A stretch of DNA of 64,000 nucleotides, from NCBI RefSeq assembly GCF_900108335.1, contig NZ_FNVT01000001.1, positions 1,232,977-1,296,976 of the forward strand, read 5' to 3'. Below the pieces are notes generated by a model. It worked only from the letters and a program-made list of their open reading frames with translations, did no database searches and was not told the DNA's origin. The position numbers and the translations under genes were made by a program. Below are positions 34,664-43,672 of this stretch, one piece after another; the first letter of the stretch is position 1; every line of letters starts with the position of its first letter. Origin of the DNA: Nonomuraea solani. GTDB lineage: Bacteria; Actinomycetota; Actinomycetes; Streptosporangiales; Streptosporangiaceae.

Positions 34664-35551
34664 CTAGCGCAGTCGGGGGTCGAAGGCGTCGCGCAGGGCG
34701 TCGCCGAGCAGCACGAAGCTGAGCACGGTCACGGTCAGGAAGATCGACGGGAAGATCAGCAGGTGGGGGGAGCTGAGGAAGTACTGCTGGGCGGTGTTGA
34801 GCTGGACACCCCACGAGATCGCCGGCGTCTGCAGCCCCACGCCGAGAAACGTCAGCGCCGACTCCGAGGCGATCACGCCGCCCACGTTGAGCCCGGTGAG
34901 CACGGCGACGGGGCCGAAGGAGTTGGGCAGCACGTGGCGCAGCAGGATCCGCGTGGTGCCGGAGCCGACGCCGCGGGCGGCGGCCACGTACTCGCTGCCG
35001 GCCACCGCCAGGACGGAGCCGCGCATGACGCGGGCCAGCGCCGGCCAGCCGAACAGGATCAGCACCGCCGACACGGTCAGCTCGTTGTGCGCGCTGGCCG
35101 TCTGCAGGATGACGATCATCCCGACGAGCGACGGGAACCCGAAGAACACGTCCATGACCCGGCTGATCAGCGCGTCCGCCCAGCCGCCGAAATAGCCGGC
35201 CAGGCCGCCGAGCACGACCGCGATCACCATCATCCCGGCGGTGACGAGCAGCGCGATGAGCACCGACGACCTGGCTCCGTAGACCACGTTGGCGTAGAGG
35301 TCGCAGCCCTGGACGTCGAAGCCGAACGGGTGCCCGGGCGCGGGCGGCAGGCCGCTGTTGACCAGGTCGCAGCGACGCGGGTCGCCGGCGCCGAACCAGC
35401 CGGCGAAGAGCCCCGGCGCCGCCGCCATCGCGCAGATGACCAGGGCCACCGCGCTGGAGACGACGAACGCCGGGCGCCGGAGCAGCTCCCGCCAGAGGCC
35501 ACGGCGCGGCTCAACCGAGGCCGAGGCGGATACGAGGGTCGAGGATGCCAT
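34664..35551 (-). CDS. ABC transporter permease, DppC type
   Basis: 295 residues, six transmembrane helices. GFDVQGCDLYANVVYGARSS corresponds to the GTDxxGRD motif of DppC proteins with Cys in place of Arg. EAA loop EYVAAARGVGSGTTRIL and terminal LLGDALRDAFDPRLR. It overlaps the DppB-type gene by ~40 bp. Confidence 0.88.
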   Translation of the reverse strand: MASSTLVSASASVEPRRGLWRELLRRPAFVVSSAVALVICAMAAAPGLFAGWFGAGDPRRCDLVNSGLPPAPGHPFGFDVQGCDLYANVVYGARSSVLIALLVTAGMMVIAVVLGGLAGYFGGWADALISRVMDVFFGFPSLVGMIVILQTASAHNELTVSAVLILFGWPALARVMRGSVLAVAGSEYVAAARGVGSGTTRILLRHVLPNSFGPVAVLTGLNVGGVIASESALTFLGVGLQTPAISWGVQLNTAQQYFLSSPHLLIFPSIFLTVTVLSFVLLGDALRDAFDPRLR

Positions 35552-36446
35552 AGAGCAGATCCACCAAGAGGTTCACCAGCAGGAAGACGAGGACGAGCAG
35601 GGTTCCCACACCGACGACGACCGGGCCGTCGTGCTGCGGGATCGCCGTGAAGATCTGGTAGCCGAGGCCGGGCAGGTTGAAGATCCCCTCGATCAGGACG
35701 GTGCCGCTGAGCAGGTAGCCGAGGCTCACCCCGAGCAGCGACACCACGGGGATCAGCGAGTTGCGCAGAATGTGCCGCAGCACGATGACCCGCCTGGTCA
35801 GGCCCTTCGCGGTGGCCGTGTCCACGTGGTCGGCGCCCAGGTTGTCGAGGATGCTGGTCCGGGTCAGCCGCGCCACCTGCGGCAGGCTGTAGAGCGCGAG
35901 GACCAGGCCCGGCAGGATGTACGCCAGCGGCCACCCGGCCTCGGTCCCCGAGACCGGCAGCCAGCCGAGATCGACCCCCACCACGATCTGCGCGACATAG
36001 GCGACCACGAAGAACGGCACGCCCATGATGACCGTGGTGCCGCCGAGCACGACGGCGTCGGCCGCCTTGCCGCGCCGCAGCCCGGCCACGGTCCCGAGCA
36101 GGACGCCCAGGACCGCCATGAACAGCCAGGCCGTCACGCCGAGCTGGAACGTCACCGGCCAGCTTCCCCCGATGACCTCCGAGACGGGCCGGCCGGAGAA
36201 GCTCGTTCCCAGGTCGCCGGTGAGCAGGCCCTGGAGATAGAGGCCGTACCGCACGATCAGGGGGTCGTCCAGGTGGAACCGCTCGCGCAGCGCCTGCTCG
36301 ACCGAGGGCGACAACATCCGGTTGGGGCCGGCCAGCGCCTGGATCGGATCCCCCGGCAGGGCGTAGACCGCGAGGTAGATGATGAAGGTGGTGCCCAGCA
36401 GCACGGGCACCGCCATGAGCAGCCGGTGGAGGGCGTACCTGCCCAT
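35511..36446 (-). CDS. ABC transporter permease, DppB type
   Basis: 311 residues. GRYALHRLLMAVPVLLGTTF, YALPGDPIQAL, EAA loop GADHVDTATAKGL and terminal YGILDPRIRLG match DppB/OppB. The start follows the binding-protein stop directly (adjacent codons). Confidence 0.9.
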   Translation of the reverse strand: MGRYALHRLLMAVPVLLGTTFIIYLAVYALPGDPIQALAGPNRMLSPSVEQALRERFHLDDPLIVRYGLYLQGLLTGDLGTSFSGRPVSEVIGGSWPVTFQLGVTAWLFMAVLGVLLGTVAGLRRGKAADAVVLGGTTVIMGVPFFVVAYVAQIVVGVDLGWLPVSGTEAGWPLAYILPGLVLALYSLPQVARLTRTSILDNLGADHVDTATAKGLTRRVIVLRHILRNSLIPVVSLLGVSLGYLLSGTVLIEGIFNLPGLGYQIFTAIPQHDGPVVVGVGTLLVLVFLLVNLLVDLLYGILDPRIRLGLG

Positions 36447-38033
36447 TCAGCCGACCTTGACCGCGGCGAGCACCACGCCGCCGAGGAACTCCGGCTTCAC
36501 CTCGCTGACCTTGGCCGAGTAGGCCAGACCCCCGACCGGTTGGAACAGCGGCGTGAGCGGCAGCCCGTCGAGCGCGGTCCTGGCCGCCTGCTTGGTCAGG
36601 CCGAGTGCCTCGTCCTGGCTCGCGCTCGCGGCCTTGTCCATCAGGCTCGCGAACTCCGGGCTGTCGTAGCCGGTCACGTTGGCGCCGGAGCCCTTGGTGA
36701 AGAGCTGGTCGGCCAGCGCGTACAGGTGCGGGTAGCCGGCGCCCATGTAGAGCAGCACCGGGCCGTCGATCTTCTTGGCCGTCATGTTGGGGTAGAGCTG
36801 GTCGACGGGCTGGGCCTGCGTCGTCACCGCCTCGATGTCGAGGTTGGCGCGCAACTGGTTGCCGACCGCCTCCAGGATCACGGTGTTCAGCGGATCCTGG
36901 TACGTCCACAGCTTGAGCGGCCCCTTCCACCCGCCCGCCTCGGCGAGCAGCGCCTTGGCCTTGGCCGGGTCGTAGGAGCAGGTGGCGCAGTCGGGGTCGC
37001 CGCCGCCGGGGACGCTCGCGCCCGCCAGCCCCGTCGCGGGGTGGCCGAAGCCGCGCAGCAGCGACTTGACGATCGTCTCGCGGTCGACGGCCTGCGCGAA
37101 CGCCTGCCGCACCTTGATGTCGGCGAACCGCTCGTCCCAGAGCGGGAAGCCCAGATAGACCACCGCCGGGTACGGCACCTGGACCAGCCGGTCCTTGAAC
37201 CGGGCCGCCGCGTCGGTCAGGTTGTTGCCGGTCACCAGCGCGACGTCGAGGCTGCCCGCCTGCAGGTCACGGTAGGCGGCGGCCTCGTCCTGGTACGACT
37301 TGGCCTCGATGGTGACCGCGTTGCCCGGCTGCCCCTTGTACTGGTCGAACCTGCGCAGCACGACCTTCGTCACCCCGGCGGCCAGGCCGTCGCCCTCGAT
37401 CTTGTACGGCCCGTTGCCGATCGGCTTGCGGTCGAAGCCGTCGAGGTCGGTGAAGGCCGCCTTCGGCATGGGCGCGAACGCGGTCTGGGCCAGCACGTAC
37501 GGCAGCAGCGACAGCGGCTTGGTCAGCGTGACCTTCAGCGTGGCCGGGTCGACCACCTCGACCCCCGACAGCTCCTTCTTCGACGGCTTGCCGCCGGCGG
37601 GGTTGAGGTCGGCGTAGCCCTTGATGGCGGTGAACATGAAGTTGTTGGTGAAGGCGTTGGGCCCGTACGCGGTGGCGTTCCACGAGTCGGCGAACGACTG
37701 CGCGGTGACCGCCTCGCCGTTGTGGAACGTCCAGCCGGGCTTGAGCCTGATCGTCCAGGTGACGTTGTCGGTGGATTCGATCGATTCGGCCACGGCGTTC
37801 ACGGCCTTGCCGGTCTTCGTGTCGACGCTGGTCAGCGGGGTGAACAGGGCGTAGTCGATGTTGCTGGCGACCGACTTGCCCGGCGTGAAGTGCGACAGGA
37901 AATAGGTGGTCACGCCCACCGAGAAGGACTTCTCCGCCTGCGGGGTGGATCCGCCGGAGCCGCCGGCGCAGGCCGTCAGCGTGACGGCCAGCGCGCTCGC
38001 GACAACGGCCCCGAATGCTCTTTTAACCGACAT
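36447..38033 (-). CDS. Family 5 substrate-binding lipoprotein of the second peptide transporter
   Basis: 528 residues from the ATG with GGAGG ten bases upstream; a longer frame exists but lacks a site. Lipobox LTAC at Cys ~23. Family 5 features: NIDYALFTPLTSVD, LKPGWTFHNGEAVTAQSFADSW, IGNGPYKI and FADIKVRQAFAQAVDRE. It heads an operon with DppB, C, D and F homologues. The neighbouring amidohydrolase, PucR regulator and carboxypeptidase suggest peptides or N-acylated compounds as cargo. Confidence 0.9.
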   Translation of the reverse strand: MSVKRAFGAVVASALAVTLTACAGGSGGSTPQAEKSFSVGVTTYFLSHFTPGKSVASNIDYALFTPLTSVDTKTGKAVNAVAESIESTDNVTWTIRLKPGWTFHNGEAVTAQSFADSWNATAYGPNAFTNNFMFTAIKGYADLNPAGGKPSKKELSGVEVVDPATLKVTLTKPLSLLPYVLAQTAFAPMPKAAFTDLDGFDRKPIGNGPYKIEGDGLAAGVTKVVLRRFDQYKGQPGNAVTIEAKSYQDEAAAYRDLQAGSLDVALVTGNNLTDAAARFKDRLVQVPYPAVVYLGFPLWDERFADIKVRQAFAQAVDRETIVKSLLRGFGHPATGLAGASVPGGGDPDCATCSYDPAKAKALLAEAGGWKGPLKLWTYQDPLNTVILEAVGNQLRANLDIEAVTTQAQPVDQLYPNMTAKKIDGPVLLYMGAGYPHLYALADQLFTKGSGANVTGYDSPEFASLMDKAASASQDEALGLTKQAARTALDGLPLTPLFQPVGGLAYSAKVSEVKPEFLGGVVLAAVKVG

Positions 38034-38160
38034 TCGCTGACACCTCCGAGTGTTGCTTGGGGTTGAGCGTGCCATAGCACCGCCGGGCCCTTCATTGTTG
38101 GAATGGCTCAACCCGGCGGGGTGGCTTTGTCTGCTGGGACAGCCAGGTCAACCGGGTGTT

Positions 38161-39639
38161 TCAGAGCCGTTGCCGGTGCGTCCACCGGCCGCCGAGCAGG
38201 GTGCCGAGCACCTCGATGCCGCGCAGCCCGGCCGGATCGAGGTCCGCGGGGTCCGCCGCGGTGATCATCAGGTCGGCCGCGTCGCCCGGCCGCACGCCGT
38301 GCCGCCCGCGACTGGCGGCGGCGAGGGCGGCCGGCAGCGGCAGCGCCTGCTCGGGGTGCCACGGCGGCCGCTCGTCGTCGGTCCTGGTGACCGCCGACGC
38401 GATGCCGTCCCAGGGGTCGAGCGGCGCCACCGGGGCGTCGGAGCCGAGTTCGAGCCGGGCGCCGGCGGCGAGCAGGTCCGCGTAGGCGAAGGCGCGGCCG
38501 GTGCGGCCGTGCCAGTGCCGGTCGGCCACCTCACGGTCGTCCGGCGCGTGCGCCGGCTGGACGCTCGCGACCAGCCCGGGCCTGGCGAACCTGGCGAAGT
38601 CGGCGGGCCGCAGCAACTGCGCGTGCTCGATCCGGCCGGGGCAGCCGACCCGTTCGAACGCGTCCAGGGCGAGGCTCGCGGCCAGGTCGCCGATGGCGTG
38701 GACGGCCGGCTGGACGCCGTGCTCGTGCGCCAGGCTCATCGTGGCGAGGAGGTCATCGGGCGAGGTCTCCAGCAGGCCGTGCCCGCCGGCGCCGGGGTAG
38801 GGGTCGTCGCAGTACGCGGTCCTGGTGTTGAGCGAGCCGTCCACGAACATCTTCACCGGCCCCACCTCCAGCAGGCCGCCGGAGCCCGCCACCGGATCCC
38901 CGGTGCGCAGGCCGCGCCCGATGGCCTCCGTCAGCCGGTCCTTGGGGATGGAGCAGGCGACCCGGAGGTCCGTCCCGTGCGCGCGGAGCCGGCGGCTCCA
39001 GTCGGTGACGTTGTCGGCGTACTCGAAGTCGAGCACGCCGACCACGCCGCGGGCCGCCGCGGCGGTGGCCGCCTCGCTCACCCAGCGGTCGAGCACCTCT
39101 TCGGGCGGCAGCGGCATCTCGGTCATCGCGACGTGGCACTCGCGCTCCAGCAGGATGCCCGTCGGGTGCCCGCCCCGGCCGATGGCGGCCAGCGCGGCCG
39201 GGCTGAACCAGCCGGTGTGCAGGTCGACGCTGAACAGCGCGATCTGCCTGCCGGGCGCCGCCGCCTCCAGCATCGACTTGTGCGGAACGTCCGGCCACAG
39301 GCCGTGGCGGAAGCCGTAGCCGGCGACGAAGCCCTGGCCGGAGGCCAAGCTCTCATGAGCCCTTTCATGAGCCCTTTCATGAGCAAGGACCAGCTCGACC
39401 GCCTCGCGCGCGGATCGGGCGGCGCTGACGTCCACCCGGCGCCGGGTCTGCGCCCACTGCGTCATGTGCACGTGGGCGTCCCACAGACCGGGAAGGAGCG
39501 TGCCGCCCTGAACGTCCACCGACTCACCGGCGGACGAGATCTCGGTGCCGACCTCCGTGACCCGGCCGTCGGTGATCAGGACATCGCGGACCTGGCCGCG
39601 CGAGCCGACCCGCGCGTTGCGCAGCAGCAGTGATGACAT
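38161..39639 (-). CDS. Amidohydrolase family 3 (YtcJ-like)
   Basis: 492 residues. Urease-superfamily metal ligands: HVH in LWDAHVHMTQW, later H in VHAIGDLAASLALDAFE and HAQLL, and D in LGSDAPVAPLDP. The YtcJ/Aepa group hydrolyses amide or imide bonds of small molecules, and the family is often misannotated as specific deacetylases. Near residue ~95 the sequence has ERAHERAHE, encoded by a 12-bp tandem repeat that is not a family feature. It lies ~125 bp upstream of the peptide transporter operon on the same strand. Confidence 0.85.
   Translation of the reverse strand: MSSLLLRNARVGSRGQVRDVLITDGRVTEVGTEISSAGESVDVQGGTLLPGLWDAHVHMTQWAQTRRRVDVSAARSAREAVELVLAHERAHERAHESLASGQGFVAGYGFRHGLWPDVPHKSMLEAAAPGRQIALFSVDLHTGWFSPAALAAIGRGGHPTGILLERECHVAMTEMPLPPEEVLDRWVSEAATAAAARGVVGVLDFEYADNVTDWSRRLRAHGTDLRVACSIPKDRLTEAIGRGLRTGDPVAGSGGLLEVGPVKMFVDGSLNTRTAYCDDPYPGAGGHGLLETSPDDLLATMSLAHEHGVQPAVHAIGDLAASLALDAFERVGCPGRIEHAQLLRPADFARFARPGLVASVQPAHAPDDREVADRHWHGRTGRAFAYADLLAAGARLELGSDAPVAPLDPWDGIASAVTRTDDERPPWHPEQALPLPAALAAASRGRHGVRPGDAADLMITAADPADLDPAGLRGIEVLGTLLGGRWTHRQRL
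39352..39384. repeat. Intragenic 12-bp tandem repeat (His-Glu-Arg-Ala)
   Basis: CATGAGCCCTTT occurs twice and is followed by a partial third copy, inside the amidohydrolase gene. It encodes repeated H-E-R-A and keeps frame. Confidence 0.7.
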
Positions 39640-39716
39640 GCGACGAAGCTAAGCGGCCGGACCTCGGGCGCTCATCGTCGAAAGCGGACATCTCACCCGC
39701 CGCCGGTTGTCGTCCG

Positions 39717-41375
39717 CTACAGCTCGCCGCGTAGTCGCAGCAGGCGGAGCTGGAGCCAGATCACCAGCCGTTCCGTGGGGTCGGTGAGATCGACGTCGAA
39801 CAGGGTCTGCAGCCGGCGGACGCGGTAGCGCAGCGTGTTCTCGTGCACGGACAGCTCGGTCGCCGCCTTGGCCGCCTCTCCGAAGGCGTCGAAATAGGCC
39901 AGCAGGGTGACGGCGTGGGTGGTGGAGTGGGCCCGGTCGTAGTCGAGCATCCGGCGCACCGGGCGCAGCAGCCGGCCGTCCGCCACGCCGCCCTGGTCGG
40001 CCAGGTCGAGGAGGGCGACGCGGCTGCGTACCTGCTCGTCGGTGGCGACCGCCACGGACGCGTGCGCGGTCTCGGCGAGCACGCGCAGCACCCGCTCGGC
40101 CAGTTTGCTGGACGACGGCACCTCGCCGAGCCCCTCGACCACGGGGCCGATGCCCGCGTGCAGGGCGAGCCGGGTGGACTTGCGCACGGCGCCGGCGGCG
40201 TCGGTCGCGACCCGGACCAGCCGCGCGGCCGGCGTCCCCGGCGGGACGGGCAGCAGGGCGTAGACGCGGCCCCAGGCGGTCGTGCACACGGCCTGCGGAT
40301 GCCACGCCTCGCAGCTCAGGCTGATCAGGTCGGCGATGTTGGCCAGCGCGGTGCCCGCCTCGGTGCCCGGTTCGGACAGCGCGGTGGCGGGTGCGAAGGC
40401 GACGATCGTCACGGGTGAGCCGATCGGCAGGCTGAGCCGTACGGCCGCGGCCGACTCGCTGATCGTGCCGTCGAGCAGGGCGCGCAGCGTCTCCGAGCTG
40501 TGCCAGCGCTGCGGGTTGCTGGGATGGCGGGCGCGCAGCAGGTGCAGCGCCGCGAGCCGGCCCGCGTCCTCCAGCACCCGCATGGCGTCCGGCACCACCC
40601 GGGGCTCGCCGTCGAGCACCCAGATGAACCCGAGCAGTTCGGCGCCCGCCCGGACCGCCGTCGCCAGGCGCCGCATGTGGCCAGGACCCAGGCTTTCGAA
40701 GCGTACGGGGCCGCCGGCCTTGAAGACGTGGGTGTACTCGCTGCGGTTGGTCGGCCGCTGAGGCGTCTTGCGGCCGAGGATGCCGAGCCGGCGGATCTCG
40801 TCGATCTCCTGGCCGGGCACGTTGGAGTAGCCGAGCACGTTTCCTTGCGGATCCTCGACGGTGGTGGCCCCGCCGATCGTCATGGCGATGGCGTTGGCCA
40901 GCGCGAACAGGTCACCGATCGCGACCGACGAGTAGGTGCTCGCCGAGGCGCCGGGCCCCGAGATCGCCGCGGTCAGCAGCGCGTCGAGCTGCCGCCACGG
41001 AATCCGCTGCGGGGCGACGAGCAGCGCGATGCCGGCCGCCTTCGCCGTGTCGATGAGCGGGCCCAGGTCGGCGCCCCTGTCCTTGACGACCACGGCGTGG
41101 TAGCCGAGCCGGCCGGCCTGCAGCACCAGGTCGTGGGTGTCCTCGCCGGCCACCCGCGAGCCCACGGCGAGCAGCACGCAGCCGGGCCGCTCGTCGAGCG
41201 GGTCGTCGGGGTCGTGCACGATGGGCTCGCCCAGCGCCAGCGGCTCGCCGTCGGGCGCGTAGGCGGCGGAGATCACGTGGCCGCCCAGGGTTTCGAGCAC
41301 CTGGCTCAGCGGCGGGTGGGAGGGGGTCGAGATCGAGCCGTCGGACACCTCCGGGGCGAGGCCGGATTCCGACAT
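39717..41375 (-). CDS. PucR family transcriptional regulator
   Basis: 552 residues, start preceded by AAGGAG. An N-terminal PucR-type sensor domain (~40-150), a GAF-like central region (ALANAIAMTIGGATTVEDP) and a C-terminal PucR helix-turn-helix (ELSVHENTLRYRVRRLQTLF). PucR/CdaR-type proteins control purine, polyketide or amide degradation. It sits between the amidohydrolase-transporter genes and a divergent carboxypeptidase and is the likely local regulator. Confidence 0.88.
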   Translation of the reverse strand: MSESGLAPEVSDGSISTPSHPPLSQVLETLGGHVISAAYAPDGEPLALGEPIVHDPDDPLDERPGCVLLAVGSRVAGEDTHDLVLQAGRLGYHAVVVKDRGADLGPLIDTAKAAGIALLVAPQRIPWRQLDALLTAAISGPGASASTYSSVAIGDLFALANAIAMTIGGATTVEDPQGNVLGYSNVPGQEIDEIRRLGILGRKTPQRPTNRSEYTHVFKAGGPVRFESLGPGHMRRLATAVRAGAELLGFIWVLDGEPRVVPDAMRVLEDAGRLAALHLLRARHPSNPQRWHSSETLRALLDGTISESAAAVRLSLPIGSPVTIVAFAPATALSEPGTEAGTALANIADLISLSCEAWHPQAVCTTAWGRVYALLPVPPGTPAARLVRVATDAAGAVRKSTRLALHAGIGPVVEGLGEVPSSSKLAERVLRVLAETAHASVAVATDEQVRSRVALLDLADQGGVADGRLLRPVRRMLDYDRAHSTTHAVTLLAYFDAFGEAAKAATELSVHENTLRYRVRRLQTLFDVDLTDPTERLVIWLQLRLLRLRGEL

Positions 41376-41496
41376 TCGACTCCTTAACGCGACAGGGGGA
41401 GCTCCATTCAACCATTGACGGTTACCACAAGGGCCGGTCTGTGACGTTGGGACCTGGCACAATGTCCGCCGGTGCGAATCATGTGCACACTGGAAC

Positions 41497-42849
41497 GTGC
41501 TCGACACCCTCATCGCAGAACTCGACACCGTTCCCGATTACGACCGTTTCGCGACCGTCGACGAGGTCCACGAGAGCCTCACCCGGCTGGCGGACGCCCA
41601 CCCCGGGGTGGCCTCGCTGCGCCGCATCGGCACCTCCCGCCTCGGCGACCCGCTGCTCTGCCTGACCGTCGGCGACGGGCCCCGCCACGCCATCGTGGCC
41701 GCCGGGCCGCACCCGAACGAGCCGATCGGCGGCCTGACCGTCACGCACCTGGCCGGCCGCCTGTGCGCGGACGCGGAGCTGCGCCGCTCGGCCGGCTACA
41801 CCTGGCACATCGTGGGCTGCCTCGACGTGGACGGGACCCGGCTCAACGAGGGCTGGTTCGCGGGGCCGTTCACCAGGGCGCACTACGGCAGGCACTTCTA
41901 CCGGCCGGCCGGGGACGAGCAGGTCGAGTGGACGTTTCCGTTCGCGTACAAGAGGGCCTATTTCGACCGTGTGCTGCCCGAGACGCTGGCGCTGATGCGG
42001 CTGATCGACGACACCCGCCCGACGTTCGTGACCACGCTGCACAACGGCGAGTCGGGCGGCGTCTTCTACTACCTGAACCGGCCCGAGCCCGCGCTGCAGC
42101 GGGTGCTCAAGGCGCTGCCCGCGCGGTACGGCGTGCCGCTGCACGCCGGGGAGCCCGAGCACCCCTCGGTCAAGCAACTGGAGGAGGCCGTCTACCTGGC
42201 GCCCACCATGGAGGACGCCTACGACTACATCGAGGCGCTCGGCCAGGACCCCACGGAGCACATCGGCGGCGCGGCCAGCGACTCCTACATCAAGAAGTAC
42301 GGCGCGCTGGGCCTGACGGCCGAGGTGCCCTACTGGACCGACCCGGCCGCCGGGGACACCACACCGGCCGACCGCACCTACCGCGACCTGCTGCTCGCCC
42401 ACGCCGCGGACCTCCAGGCCACCTCTGGCCTGCTGGACGGAGTGCTGGCGGCGGTGTCGGACGACCTGGTCACCCGCTCTCCCTTCGTCCGCGCGAGCCG
42501 GGCCTTCATCCCGATGATCGCCGGGATGGCGGTCACCGACCAGAGCCGGGCGGGCGCCCCGGAGAACGAGCGGCCCGCCACCGTCGCCGAAGTGGTCTCC
42601 TGCCGGGAGATGCTGCACAGCATGCGGCTCCGGTTCGGCGGGATGCTGCTGCGGGCGCTCGAAGGGGAGCTCGCGGTGGGCAACGGCACGCCCGTCATCC
42701 GGGCGCGGGCGCGGGAGCTGACGGAGACGTACGACGGGTGGTGCGCGGAGGCGGAGGCGGGCGCGTCGAGCCGGACGATCCCGATCGGCCACCTGGTCGC
42801 CATCCAGTACGGCGGCATCCTCGCGGGAGCCCGCCACGCGGCCTCCTGA
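41497..42849 (+). CDS. M14 family zinc carboxypeptidase-like protein
   Basis: 450 residues from a GTG. The M14 zinc site H72-x2-E75 (GPHPNEP) is clear and H182 (TLHNGES) is the likely third ligand. There is no signal peptide, so it acts in the cytosol. Related cytosolic M14 proteins remove C-terminal residues or deacylate small peptides. Divergent from PucR and next to a peptide importer, it probably processes imported peptides. The C-terminal ~110 residues are an extra helical domain. Confidence 0.82.
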   Translation: MLDTLIAELDTVPDYDRFATVDEVHESLTRLADAHPGVASLRRIGTSRLGDPLLCLTVGDGPRHAIVAAGPHPNEPIGGLTVTHLAGRLCADAELRRSAGYTWHIVGCLDVDGTRLNEGWFAGPFTRAHYGRHFYRPAGDEQVEWTFPFAYKRAYFDRVLPETLALMRLIDDTRPTFVTTLHNGESGGVFYYLNRPEPALQRVLKALPARYGVPLHAGEPEHPSVKQLEEAVYLAPTMEDAYDYIEALGQDPTEHIGGAASDSYIKKYGALGLTAEVPYWTDPAAGDTTPADRTYRDLLLAHAADLQATSGLLDGVLAAVSDDLVTRSPFVRASRAFIPMIAGMAVTDQSRAGAPENERPATVAEVVSCREMLHSMRLRFGGMLLRALEGELAVGNGTPVIRARARELTETYDGWCAEAEAGASSRTIPIGHLVAIQYGGILAGARHAAS

Positions 42850-42850
42850 C

Positions 42851-42869
42851 GCCGTTCCGGCCCTTTTTT
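42851..42869 (+). terminator. Short hairpin with T-run after the carboxypeptidase gene
   Basis: GCCG-TTC-CGGC, two bases, then TTTTTT, immediately after the stop codon. Short stem but a clear T-run. Confidence 0.45.
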
Positions 42870-42877
42870 CAAAGCGC

Positions 42878-42985
42878 CTAGCGGAGGTGGGTGGCCACGA
42901 GGGTGTCGATGAGGGAGTCGAGTGACGGCCAGGGCACGGTGGGGCGGCCGGCGCCACTGAAGCCGGCCCCACCGAAGGGGATGTC
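42878..42985 (-). pseudogene. 3' gene fragment, unidentified
   Basis: The minus strand reads ~36 codons ending in TAG with nearly all third positions G or C (PFGGAGFSGAGRP, then VPWPSLDSLIDTLVATHLR). The codon bias implies that it is or was coding, but no start exists and the frame is lost upstream. It overlaps a hairpin GGCCGGC/GCCGGCC (42946-42968). Family not recognised. Confidence 0.35.
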
Positions 42986-42987
42986 CG

Positions 42988-43658
42988 TTGAGTGTGCCCA
43001 TTGTTCCGATGCGTATCGATGCCCTGTGGCTCGCCGCCGACCTGGACGTGGCCGGCCCGCCGGCCGACTTCACCCGTCTGCCCTATGTCGCCGCCGTCAC
43101 CGGCCGCGATGTGGGGGCCGGCGTGCCGTACCTGGGCGAGGTCCTGCTGCTCCTTCAGGCCCAGGTGGCGGACCTCGGCCGGGGGCTGCCCGGAGACGCC
43201 CTCAAGCTGGGCTCGGCGATCCCCGGGTCACCGGCGCGCTCATCCGTTCCGACCTCGTCTCCGGCTACCCCGGCCTGCTGGTCGACGCGTACGCCGACAC
43301 ACACGGCCGGACCCCGCTGCCCGCCCTGCGCCGCGACCGGATCTCGCCCAGCATCCTGCTCTGCCTCTTCGAAGGCGTGCTCGCCCGGCTGGACCTGCAC
43401 CACGCCCCCGAATCACAGCACGCGGCGGTCGCACCGTCCGCGGACGGGTCGGCGTACACCAAGATCCTGCGCGCCGCGGGGGCGCCGACGATCACTCTCC
43501 CCCTCGGCGCCCGGCGCACGCTGCCGGTGGGAGCCCTCGTGTCGGAGCCGGCCGCCAAGCTGCACACCAGCCCGGCGGACCTCACCTCGGGCGACCTCGC
43601 CCTGCACCTGATCGAGACGGCCGAACGCGTCAGTTTCCTGCCGGAACCTGATCATTAG
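42988..43658 (+). pseudogene. Conserved-looking hypothetical gene broken by a frameshift
   Basis: The N-terminal half (from TTG 42988, GTG 42994 or ATG 43009; RIDALWLAADLDVAGPP to GDALKLG) reads in one frame. The C-terminal half (VTGALIRSDLVSGYPGLLVD ... AERVSFLPEPDH) reads in another. Coding bias switches frame near 43203-43225. Joined, they make ~220 residues. The segment SDLVSGYPGLLVDAY...LPALRRDRISPSILLCLF resembles a hypothetical family that I recall from actinobacteria, sometimes near contractile-injection genes; this is a weak memory, not evidence. A -1 or +1 indel or a sequencing error explains the break. Confidence 0.55.
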
Positions 43659-43672
43659 CCTAATCTGCGATC

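Noticed and set aside
42378..43073. Minus-strand frame of 231 codons across the M14 gene end
   Set aside because: Mostly antisense shadow; only the separate 42878-42985 frame shows real coding bias.
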